Source: CAZOWW01 sp964583765 (lineage in GTDB: Bacteria > Actinomycetota > Actinomycetes > Actinomycetales > Kineosporiaceae). Taken from it: 6,598 bases of DNA. Positions 1 through 5,076 of the stretch are shown piece after piece (positions within the stretch are counted from its first letter, which is position 1; every line of letters starts with the position of its first letter). The position numbers and the translations under genes are program-made. A model generated the notes under the pieces. That model saw nothing but the letters and a program-made list of their open reading frames with translations. It made no database searches and was not told the DNA's origin. The DNA is taken from NCBI GenBank assembly GCA_964583765.1, contig CAZOWW010000202.1, positions 1-6,598 of the forward strand. The letters are read 5' to 3'.

Positions 1-149
1 CAGCAGAAGAAGTCCCCGGCACAGTTCCCGATCTTCAACTCGCGCAGGGTCAGCACTCTGGCGTCGGGAGCGTGGGCACGCAGTGAGGCCACCAGCCGGC
101 TCGCCATCGGGTCGCCGGGGTGGGACCCGTCGAGAATCAGGGTGCTCAT
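1..149 (-). CDS. NAD(P)H/FMN-dependent reductase, flavodoxin-like fold (N-terminal part only)
   Basis: This is the first ~49 residues of a protein that continues past the left edge. It opens with a hydrophobic strand and a glycine/serine turn (MSTLILDGSHPGD), followed by an amphipathic helix and then LRELKIGNCAGDFFC. That order matches the start of flavodoxin-like NAD(P)H-dependent FMN reductases, where the first loop holds the FMN phosphate and a Cys-rich C-x-G-x-x-x-C segment follows the second strand. Such enzymes use NAD(P)H to reduce flavin, quinones or metals in the cytoplasm; the substrate here cannot be told. The ATG at 149 has a strong ribosome binding site (GGGAGAGG, 154-161, 4 nt spacing). 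It overlaps the stop of the preceding reading frame in an ATGA, so it was probably translated as the last visible member of the crcB gene string. The family call rests on the N-terminus alone. Confidence 0.7.
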   Translation of the reverse strand, partial: MSTLILDGSHPGDPMASRLVASLRAHAPDARVLTLRELKIGNCAGDFFC

Positions 150-382
150 GACACCTCTCCCAAGAAGTCGACGACGATGTCGTTCCCGTGCTCGGCGGCG
201 TCCGGCTGCGGGCGTGGTGAGAGCCGGCGAACAGCTCGGTGCGCACGCGGCCGCCGACCTGCTCGTACCGGGCCGGCAGGGCTCGGAGCTGAGTCACCAT
301 ACGCTGCGACGGGGCGACGGCCTTCACCCCGGCCGACCTGTCCCTGCGTGTTCCCGAGCCCGGACAGCCCGGAGACGATCAC
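146..382 (-). pseudogene. Probable frameshifted small gene between crcB and the reductase
   Basis: A reading frame of 78 codons runs from a GTG at 382 to a TGA that forms an ATGA overlap with the reductase start, the arrangement expected of a real gene in this operon. The frame looks coding at both ends: the start reads VSGLSGLGNTQGQVG and the end reads EHGNDIVVDFLGEVS, both with G/C-rich third positions. In the middle (roughly 225-330) the G/C-rich third positions move to another frame, which reads AVAPSQRMVTQLRALPARYE and RVRTELFAGS. Two compensating indels, from decay or sequencing error, would explain this. I do not recognise the family from the joined fragments. The alternative is a fortuitous open frame in GC-rich spacer, but the precise stop/start overlap argues against that. 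The frame is also in phase with the TGA that ends crcB at 410. Confidence 0.35.
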
Positions 383-409
383 CGCGGCCGCCCCGCGCGA
401 CGGCTCACG

Positions 410-787
410 TCACCTGCCCGTCACGGCGTGTCCGAGCATCAGGCCCAGGGCCGCGGCGCCGAGCCCGGCGACCAGCGATGCCACCACGTTCGCCGCGGCG
501 TAGAACCGGGATCCGCCCTGGGCCAGGCGCAGGGTCTCGTAACTGAACGTGGAGTACGTGGTCAGCGCCCCGCAGAATCCCGTGCCGACCAGGGCGGTGA
601 GGCTGGCGTTCGTGGGTAGCGCCGCGACCAGGCCCAGGAGCAGGCTGCCGGTCACGTTGACGGTCAGGGTCCCCCAGGGGAACACCGAGTCGTGCCGGGC
701 CTGGACCATCCGGTCGGTCAGGTACCGCAACGGGGCCCCCACCGCAGCGCCCAGGGCCACCAGCAGCATGGCGGCGCCCCCGCTCAC
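410..787 (-). CDS. crcB: CrcB/Fluc fluoride channel subunit, short paralog (125 aa)
   Basis: CrcB (Fluc) proteins are small four-helix membrane proteins that dimerise in opposite orientations and let F- leak out of the cell. The family signatures are present in order: GAPLRY at residues 17-22, FPWGTLTVNVTGSLLLG at 36-52 with the pore Asn N44, and GFCGALTTYSTFSYE at 70-84, the broken third helix. A final hydrophobic helix covers about 97-119. The usual TTFSTF stretch reads TTYSTF, so the first aromatic box position is Tyr78 and the second is Phe81. I chose the GTG at 787 because it overlaps the DUF190 stop in a GTGA, with a GGGGCGGG stretch upstream; the ATG at 769 is a possible shorter start. 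A longer in-phase extension to 1105 is only the shadow of the DUF190 gene. It is probably co-translated with DUF190 and paired with the longer CrcB upstream. Confidence 0.93.
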   Translation of the reverse strand: MSGGAAMLLVALGAAVGAPLRYLTDRMVQARHDSVFPWGTLTVNVTGSLLLGLVAALPTNASLTALVGTGFCGALTTYSTFSYETLRLAQGGSRFYAAANVVASLVAGLGAAALGLMLGHAVTGR

Positions 788-1161
788 CGGTGCCCGCCCC
801 GGAGGTCCCTGGACCGCGAGGCCGTCCCGGTGCGCCCGACGTAGCGGATGACCTCCACGGGATCCACGATCACCAGGCCCTCCTCGATCAGTTCGTCGAG
901 CTGGGGCAGGAACGCGCGTACCTTGACGGCCTCGTCCACGATGATCACCGCGATCGGCAGGTCCTCCGACAGTGACAGCAGGCGCGTGGTGTGGATCCGG
1001 GACGAGGCCCCGTAGCCCTCGATCCCCCGCAGCACGGTCGCCCCGGCCAGTCCCGCCTGATGGGCACGGTGCACGATCTCCGTGTACAGGGGCCGGTGGT
1101 GCCACTGGTCGGTCTCCCCGACGAACACCGTCAACCGCAGCGCCGCTCCCTCGATCCTCAT
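784..1161 (-). CDS. DUF190 family PII-like protein
   Basis: This is a 125-residue protein of the DUF190 (COG1993) family, which has a PII-like ferredoxin fold. The core is intact: LRLTVFVGETDQWHHRPLY at residues 8-26, GLAGATVLRGIEGYGASSRIH at 37-57, LPIAVIIVD at 68-76, then a helix with FLPQLDELIEEGLV. DUF190 genes are commonly found beside crcB, and a regulatory role in fluoride export has been supposed from that, but the ligand and partner are not established. The ATG at 1161 lies 7 nt past the TGA of the upstream crcB with GGTGAGG just ahead. A GTG at 1182 would add seven residues overlapping that gene and is less likely. The last ~15 residues (TASRSRDLRGGHR) look like a basic, unstructured tail. 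It sits exactly between two crcB genes, which suggests its target is the channel pair. Confidence 0.92.
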   Translation of the reverse strand: MRIEGAALRLTVFVGETDQWHHRPLYTEIVHRAHQAGLAGATVLRGIEGYGASSRIHTTRLLSLSEDLPIAVIIVDEAVKVRAFLPQLDELIEEGLVIVDPVEVIRYVGRTGTASRSRDLRGGHR

Positions 1162-1168
1162 CCGCGCC

Positions 1169-1768
1169 TCACCGCCCTCCACGAACGACTCCCCCGCCTC
1201 GGGACCCGTGCTCCCTGCTCGCGCGCAGGCGCCGCCGGCTCACCAACACCCCGGTGATCCCGGCACCGGCCCACACCGCCAGCATGGCCCCGAGCAGGGT
1301 CACCGCGAGATAGGCCAGCGCGATCCCCGCCGCTCCCGCGGCCGCAGCCCGGTGCACGTCCACGACGTAGGTCGAGAACGTCGTGAAGCCCCCCAACACC
1401 CCGATCCCCAGCAACGGGCGCACCCACCAGCGGGCGACGACCTGCGTCACGATCACCATCAACACACCGATGAGCGCGCACCCCGACACATTGATCACGA
1501 ACGTCGCCCAGGGGAACCCGGTCGCCGGATGCGGCCAGGCGTCGGCCAGGCCGTACCGGGCCAGGGCACCGCACACCCCGCCCGCGGAGATGACACCCAG
1601 CGTGGGGAGTTCTTGCACCCACGACCGGGACCGCCCGGGCTGCGGGACCGGTCCGAGATCGGGGTCCACCGAGTCGGCCTCCAGGAGGTGCCGGTCGCCC
1701 AGGACCGGCACCGGCGCTCCCCCGGGCACCACCCCGTCCCACTCCCGGGTCTCGGTGCTCTCGCTCAT
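1169..1768 (-). CDS. crcB: CrcB/Fluc fluoride channel subunit, long paralog (199 aa)
   Basis: This is the second Fluc-type subunit and probably the first gene of the string. The core motifs are VCGALARYGLAD at residues 65-76, FPWATFVINVSGCALIG at 85-101 with pore Asn N93, and GVLGGFTTFSTYVVD at 123-137; hydrophobic helices cover the core to about 168. The aromatic box reads TTFSTY, so Phe131 is kept and the second position is Tyr134, the reverse of the short paralog. It is much longer than the usual ~120-130 residues. The first ~52 residues are acidic and proline-rich with no family similarity that I can see, and the last ~25 residues are Arg/Gly-rich. The ATG at 1768 is well supported by GGGAGG at 1775-1780 with 6 nt spacing, so the extension is likely translated. 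Two different subunits in one operon suggest a heterodimeric channel, as known for paired crcB genes in some Gram-positive bacteria. Confidence 0.92.
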   Translation of the reverse strand: MSESTETREWDGVVPGGAPVPVLGDRHLLEADSVDPDLGPVPQPGRSRSWVQELPTLGVISAGGVCGALARYGLADAWPHPATGFPWATFVINVSGCALIGVLMVIVTQVVARWWVRPLLGIGVLGGFTTFSTYVVDVHRAAAAGAAGIALAYLAVTLLGAMLAVWAGAGITGVLVSRRRLRASREHGSRGGGVVRGGR

Positions 1769-2033
1769 CCGCAGCCTCCCACCAGCACGGCACCGACTGC
1801 CCGGTGCAGCTGTCCACTGGTAGGGACCGTTGGCGTCCTCGCGGTTCACCCGGCCCGGCCGCACACCGGATCCCAGGTCGGCGGGCCCCACCGCCGTCGA
1901 AGCCTGCGACGGCTTCCACCAGCCAGGATAGGCCTGCCCTGCCGGACATCGAGGACCTCGGGGCATCTCCGGGCGACGGATCCGTCACAACCGCTGGGGC
2001 AGGAGTTGACGAACCAGGTGCCGGCCGAGGGAC
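1769..2033 (-). promoter_or_regulatory. Leader/intergenic region upstream of the crcB-DUF190-crcB string
   Basis: This 265-nt gap holds no gene that I can support. On the minus strand a TATCCT at 1930-1925 is a possible -10; no good -35 is visible 16-18 nt ahead of it. It would give a leader of about 150 nt, long enough for RNA-based control. The leader contains a perfect 7-bp hairpin (1893-1913) and ends in the strong GGGAGG ribosome binding site. I looked for a fluoride riboswitch, which is known upstream of many crcB genes, and did not find its GATG and GGCTGATG core with the closing CTAC. A stretch around 1820-1855 has loosely similar GGTGA and CTAC pieces, but they are too diverged to call. 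Confidence 0.35.
1893..1913 (-). repeat. 7-bp inverted repeat in the crcB leader
   Basis: GCCGTCG at 1893-1899 is the exact reverse complement of CGACGGC at 1907-1913, separated by 7 nt. It lies 10-30 nt downstream of the possible -10 at 1925-1930. On the minus strand it could form an RNA hairpin near the 5' end of the crcB transcript or serve as a protein-binding dyad. There is no T-run after it, so it is not an obvious terminator. In such GC-rich DNA a 7-bp dyad can arise by chance. Confidence 0.4.
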
Positions 2034-2435
2034 CTATGCGGGAACCAGGCCCTTGTCCGCCAGCCACCGTGCCAGGGGCCGGTCGTGGTCGAGCACGTGC
2101 AGCGCCCACCAGCCCTGGAAGAACTCCACGACTCGCAGCGGATCCTGTTCGACCGCGGGGTCCGCGCACAGCACGCCCAACCGGTGCGAGAACAACACGT
2201 GCTGGGCCACATGCGCCCGGGCCCCGGGGTAGTCGTGCTCACTCATGAGGCCGTTCTCCTGCGCGACATGCGCCGCCAGCACCGCAGGGATCACGTCCAC
2301 CAATCCCCGGCAGGCGATCAGGTCTCCGGCCACCGCACGCCCTTGCAACGCGCCCAGAACCTTGACCAGCTCGCCCCGACCGGCGTCGAGAGACGACATG
2401 CCCACTCGCATGCCCTCACCCCATGCCCCGACCAT
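2034..2435 (-). CDS. Hemerythrin-like protein lacking the first iron-ligand histidine
   Basis: This 133-residue single-domain protein matches bacteriohemerythrin from end to end. Hemerythrins are cytoplasmic four-helix bundles that bind O2 at a di-iron site held by five His and two carboxylates. Six of the seven ligand positions are visible: H56 and E60 (HVAQENGLM), H75 and H79 (YPGARAHVAQH), and H113 and D118 (WWALHVLDHD). The N-terminus EGMRVGMSSLDAGRGELV aligns with the usual S-I-D-x-Q-H-x-E-L-V, placing Arg20 where the first His should be. Without it one iron would lose a ligand, so O2 binding as in classical hemerythrin is doubtful; a mono-iron, sensing or structural role is possible. 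The ATG at 2435 is set by GGAGAGGAG at 2441-2449 with 5 nt spacing. It has its own promoter candidate and no gene partner close by; the 265-nt gap to crcB argues for separate transcription. Confidence 0.85.
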   Translation of the reverse strand: MVGAWGEGMRVGMSSLDAGRGELVKVLGALQGRAVAGDLIACRGLVDVIPAVLAAHVAQENGLMSEHDYPGARAHVAQHVLFSHRLGVLCADPAVEQDPLRVVEFFQGWWALHVLDHDRPLARWLADKGLVPA

Positions 2436-2440
2436 CGGAG

Positions 2441-2449
2441 CTCCTCTCC
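2441..2449 (-). promoter_or_regulatory. Ribosome binding site fixing the hemerythrin start
   Basis: GGAGAGGAG on the minus strand lies 5 nt ahead of the ATG at 2435. It decides against the longer GTG start at 2462, which would also fall inside the predicted -10 element. Confidence 0.75.
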
Positions 2450-2464
2450 ACCGGTTCCTCACCC

Positions 2465-2493
2465 ATCATCGACACGACCGCACCCGGGATCAA
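2465..2493 (-). promoter_or_regulatory. Candidate sigma-A-type promoter for the hemerythrin-like gene
   Basis: On the minus strand TTGATC (2493-2488) and GATGAT (2470-2465) are separated by 17 nt. Each hexamer matches the housekeeping consensus at four of six positions. Transcription would begin near 2458, giving a leader of about 23 nt that contains the ribosome binding site. Prediction by eye only. Confidence 0.45.
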
Positions 2494-3036
2494 CAACTCT
2501 GGGCCTCTCGCATGCCCCCGGCCCCGCCCGCCGTACGGTCGGAGCGCTCGAGCGACTCCGCGGTACCGGTGGCCCCCGGCGACCGGATGACGAGACGGGA
2601 TTCGGCCACGATCCGATCAGGGCAGGGACGTGACCGCGCCCGATGCCCTGGGAATCCCCCTCGGGCGTAGAAGGCATCCCCGAACTCGGCACCCCGGTGC
2701 CGTCAGGCGAACTTCACGGACCGTGACACAGCCTCGATATCTTCGAGAACTGCCGCCTGACCTCCGATCGCCACCCTCGTCCCACAGGTGATGCACAGCC
2801 AATGCGCAGCGTCTGGACAACCTGGGCTCGGGCGACGACCCGCCGCACACCCCTCCCGTGACGGGACCCCTGGCGGCGGACAGGAGGTTGCCGTCGAGAG
2901 TGATCTCTGGCGCCGGTGAGCCGCGACCCCCGGCATTTTTCATGATCAATGATAACGTGAACTCAAGGCCTGGGCGCGAGAGGTCGATACCCTGCACAGG
3001 GCCAGGAAAGAGTGGCGCACACGAGAGGGCAAGGTC
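2494..3036. other. Non-coding stretch upstream of the sensor-cyclase gene
   Basis: About 540 nt with no gene that I can support on either strand. Open frames here are short, change codon bias along their length and lack good ribosome binding sites. The stretch holds a 13-bp palindrome (2714-2726) and a small CTCGA/TCGAG hairpin (2733-2747). On the minus strand, two frames between 2943 and 2703 could be pieces of a broken small Cys-rich gene. At 2935-2956 the G+C drops sharply in a run rich in A and T, with a dyad TCAT-N5-ATGA at 2940-2952. That is the likeliest place for the promoter of the gene starting at 3037, but I cannot fit a convincing -35/-10 pair. Confidence 0.5.
2714..2726. repeat. 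13-bp palindrome TCACGG-A-CCGTGA
   Basis: TCACGG at 2714-2719 and CCGTGA at 2721-2726 are perfect inverted copies around a single A. The size and odd centre are typical of a dimeric regulator site, though it lies over 300 nt from the gene at 3037 and more than 270 nt from the hemerythrin start. It could be a remnant operator or chance. Confidence 0.35.
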
Positions 3037-5034
3037 GTGACGAAGCCGCACAAACGCCTTGCCCTGGTGATCGGGACAGGCATCGATCAGTATCACACCC
3101 GACTGGTGGCCGGCATTCGCGGCGTGCTCACCCAGAAGGGCGTGGCGGTCCTCATCTGCGTCAACGACCAACATGTGCCGGGCCTCCCCGCATCGTTGAC
3201 GTGCGTGCTCGACAGCGAGGACGTCTGTGGCGTCATTGCCCTCAACGCGGCCTCCGAACGCGATGAGCGGGAGTTGAACGCGCTCCTGGCAACTCACAGA
3301 ATTCCGGCGGTCAGGATCGGGATGAGCGTCCCGGGTGTCACCTGCATTCGTGGAGACAATTTCTCGGGAATGCAGGCGCTCATGGCTCACCTACTTGACG
3401 AATGCGGCGTGAGATGCCCGGTTCTGGTACGCGGTACACCTCACCAACCCGACTCCGCAGCCAGGGAGGCCGTGTTCCGTGCAGCGCTGGCGGAACGGGG
3501 TATTCCGATCGACGAGGACCTGGTGATCACCGGCAACTTCTGGCATGACCGCACCTACCAAGAAATGCGCCAACTGCTGAAACGGCGCCGGGACATGGAC
3601 GCGGTGGTCGCCGCGAACGATGAATCTGCACTGGGGGCCTTCGGGGCGTTGACCGACGAAGGGCTGCGCGTCCCTGAGGACGTGCTCCTGACCGGATTCG
3701 ACAACACCGAACTTGCCTCGGGTTGGCCAGGCCTGACCACTGTGGATCAAGATCTTGAGGCGCAGGGAACAGAGGCAGCCCGGCATCTGCTGGCGGAGAT
3801 CGACGGCTTGTCCGTGGCGGGTGAGGTGACCGTGGCGTCGCGGCTCGTGGTCAGAACATCGACGGCCCCGTTGACCACACCGTTCCCGGAACGGCTCGAC
3901 AACGCGATGGCCATGGCGCGAGCGGCCTACTTGCGTCTGGCAGCACAGGACTCCGTGATCGCCGTTGACCGCGCACTGATCAACTGCCGAACCCTGGACC
4001 AGATCATCACCGCGCTCACGGCATGTCTGGACCAGTTGGGGGTGGACCGCTGCTTCCTCACCATCCGCGACTCGGCGACCAACCAGTCATCGTCCCGAGA
4101 ACAGCAGTCCCCGGGTGCGACCAGCGAGGAAGACATGTCCAGGCTGGTGCTCGACTACCGTGACGGGCGAACCTGGCCGATCCCCCCGCAACCGTTCCCC
4201 ACTCGATTCCTTCTCCCCGAGCACCTGCGCGGGGAGCTCGGCAAGGATGTTCTGGCGCTGCAACCCCTTGCGGGGGACGGCTGGGACTACGGCTCGATCC
4301 TCTTCGAACGGAACAAGGGACTCATCACCATCAGTGAAGTCCTCTACATGGACCTCAGCCGCACCCTGGAAGCAGTGTTCGCCAACCGCGCACTCGAACA
4401 ACATGCCGCCACCCTGGAACAGACCGTGGCTCGCCGAACGGCGGAACTTGAGGCTGAGATCATCGTCCGCAGGCAGACGGAGATCGAACTTCAGCGTTCA
4501 CTGGCAACTGACCCGCTGACTGGAATAGCAAACAGACGCGCCTTCCGTGCGGCCCTCGACAAGCAATGGCTGGCACATCTGGACGGGCGTGACGAACTGG
4601 CGCTGCTCATGGTTGACGTCGACCTGTTCAAGAACTACAACGACCGTTACGGGCACCTCAAGGGTGACGACGCCCTGTCAACGGTTGCTGACTGTCTCCG
4701 CCAGGCGGCCTGCTACCCCGACGACGTGGTCAGCCGATTCGGCGGTGAGGAGTTCATCGTCCTGCTGCCGCACACGAGTACCCGGGGCGCGGAGACCGTC
4801 GCCCGGAGATTCCGCGAGCGGCTCGACTCCGTCGCCATCCCGCACGCCGCCTCGAGCATCGCCTCCATCCTCACCGCCAGCGTCGGGATCTCCACGCTCG
4901 TCCCCGTCGCGAACGTCACGCCGGACACCCTGATCACGGCGGCAGATCAAGCCCTCTACCGCGCCAAGGAATTCGGCCGCAATCAAGTGGTGGCCTTCAG
5001 TCTCGAGGCTTCGCCGCGGGGCAGTGATGCGTGA
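3037..5034 (+). CDS. LacI-type ligand-binding domain fused to a GGDEF diguanylate cyclase
   Basis: This 665-residue protein probably makes the second messenger c-di-GMP from two GTP in response to a small ligand. Residues ~7-260 form a LacI/GalR-type periplasmic-binding fold: LALVIGTGIDQYHTRLVAGI at the start, LTGFDNTELA at 218-227 and PGLTTVDQD at 231-239. The helix-turn-helix head of LacI repressors is absent, and there is no signal peptide or membrane helix, so it should sense a cytoplasmic ligand. Residues ~300-440 are GAF-like (LGVDRCFLTI at 334-343, then FPTRFLLPEHL). A predicted coiled coil covers ~440-490. The GGDEF domain (~489-655) is intact: DPLTGIANRR from 492, metal-site D527, substrate-binding N535 and D544, and RFGGEEF at 567-573. 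The product-inhibition motif RxxD reads YPDD (560-563), so feedback control may be lost. The GTG start follows a modest GAGAGGG. The upstream frame is open to 2956 but lacks a better start. It is monocistronic and converges on the pectinesterase. Confidence 0.9.
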   Translation: MTKPHKRLALVIGTGIDQYHTRLVAGIRGVLTQKGVAVLICVNDQHVPGLPASLTCVLDSEDVCGVIALNAASERDERELNALLATHRIPAVRIGMSVPGVTCIRGDNFSGMQALMAHLLDECGVRCPVLVRGTPHQPDSAAREAVFRAALAERGIPIDEDLVITGNFWHDRTYQEMRQLLKRRRDMDAVVAANDESALGAFGALTDEGLRVPEDVLLTGFDNTELASGWPGLTTVDQDLEAQGTEAARHLLAEIDGLSVAGEVTVASRLVVRTSTAPLTTPFPERLDNAMAMARAAYLRLAAQDSVIAVDRALINCRTLDQIITALTACLDQLGVDRCFLTIRDSATNQSSSREQQSPGATSEEDMSRLVLDYRDGRTWPIPPQPFPTRFLLPEHLRGELGKDVLALQPLAGDGWDYGSILFERNKGLITISEVLYMDLSRTLEAVFANRALEQHAATLEQTVARRTAELEAEIIVRRQTEIELQRSLATDPLTGIANRRAFRAALDKQWLAHLDGRDELALLMVDVDLFKNYNDRYGHLKGDDALSTVADCLRQAACYPDDVVSRFGGEEFIVLLPHTSTRGAETVARRFRERLDSVAIPHAASSIASILTASVGISTLVPVANVTPDTLITAADQALYRAKEFGRNQVVAFSLEASPRGSDA

Positions 5035-5062
5035 TCGGGCCCGCGCCCGGGCGCGGGCCCGA
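5035..5062. terminator. 28-bp perfect palindrome, probable bidirectional terminator
   Basis: The 28 bases directly after the cyclase stop codon equal their own reverse complement, with arms starting TCGGGCCCGCGC around a CCGG centre. In RNA the arms would make a stem of about 12 bp with a tight loop in either direction. It lies between the convergent cyclase gene (stop 5034) and pectinesterase gene (stop 5077) and so could end both transcripts. There is no T-run, which is common for actinobacterial terminators. Confidence 0.75.
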
Positions 5063-5076
5063 CGCCCCCACCGTGG

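Noticed and set aside
788..1105. N-terminal extension of the short CrcB to 231 residues
   Set aside because: The added part lies wholly inside the DUF190 gene in another frame. CrcB homology starts near 787, where a GTGA overlap gives a natural start.
1815..1860. Fluoride riboswitch in the crcB leader
   Set aside because: Only loose GGTGA, CGCC-AAC and CTAC similarities are present. The conserved GATG and GGCTGATG elements and their pairing are missing.
1158..1988. 276-residue minus-strand frame overlapping the long crcB
   Set aside because: The CrcB motifs are in the frame ending at 1169; this other frame is low-complexity Arg/Gly sequence.
1082..2248. 388-residue plus-strand open frame
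   Set aside because: It runs antisense across crcB, its leader and the hemerythrin gene. The translation is Pro/Arg/His-rich with no domain, as expected from the opposite strand of high-GC genes.
2436..2462. Longer hemerythrin start at GTG 2462
   Set aside because: The ATG at 2435 has a near-ideal ribosome binding site, and the extra nine residues do not match the family and overlap the likely promoter.
2940..2958. Autoregulatory LacI operator before the sensor-cyclase gene
   Set aside because: The TCAT-N5-ATGA dyad lacks the central CG of LacI sites, and the protein has no DNA-binding head, so self-regulation at this site is not supported.
2617..3390. 257-residue minus-strand open frame
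   Set aside because: It overlaps the real ligand-binding domain on the other strand and shows no domain. Only its 2815-2943 part has any coding look, noted separately.
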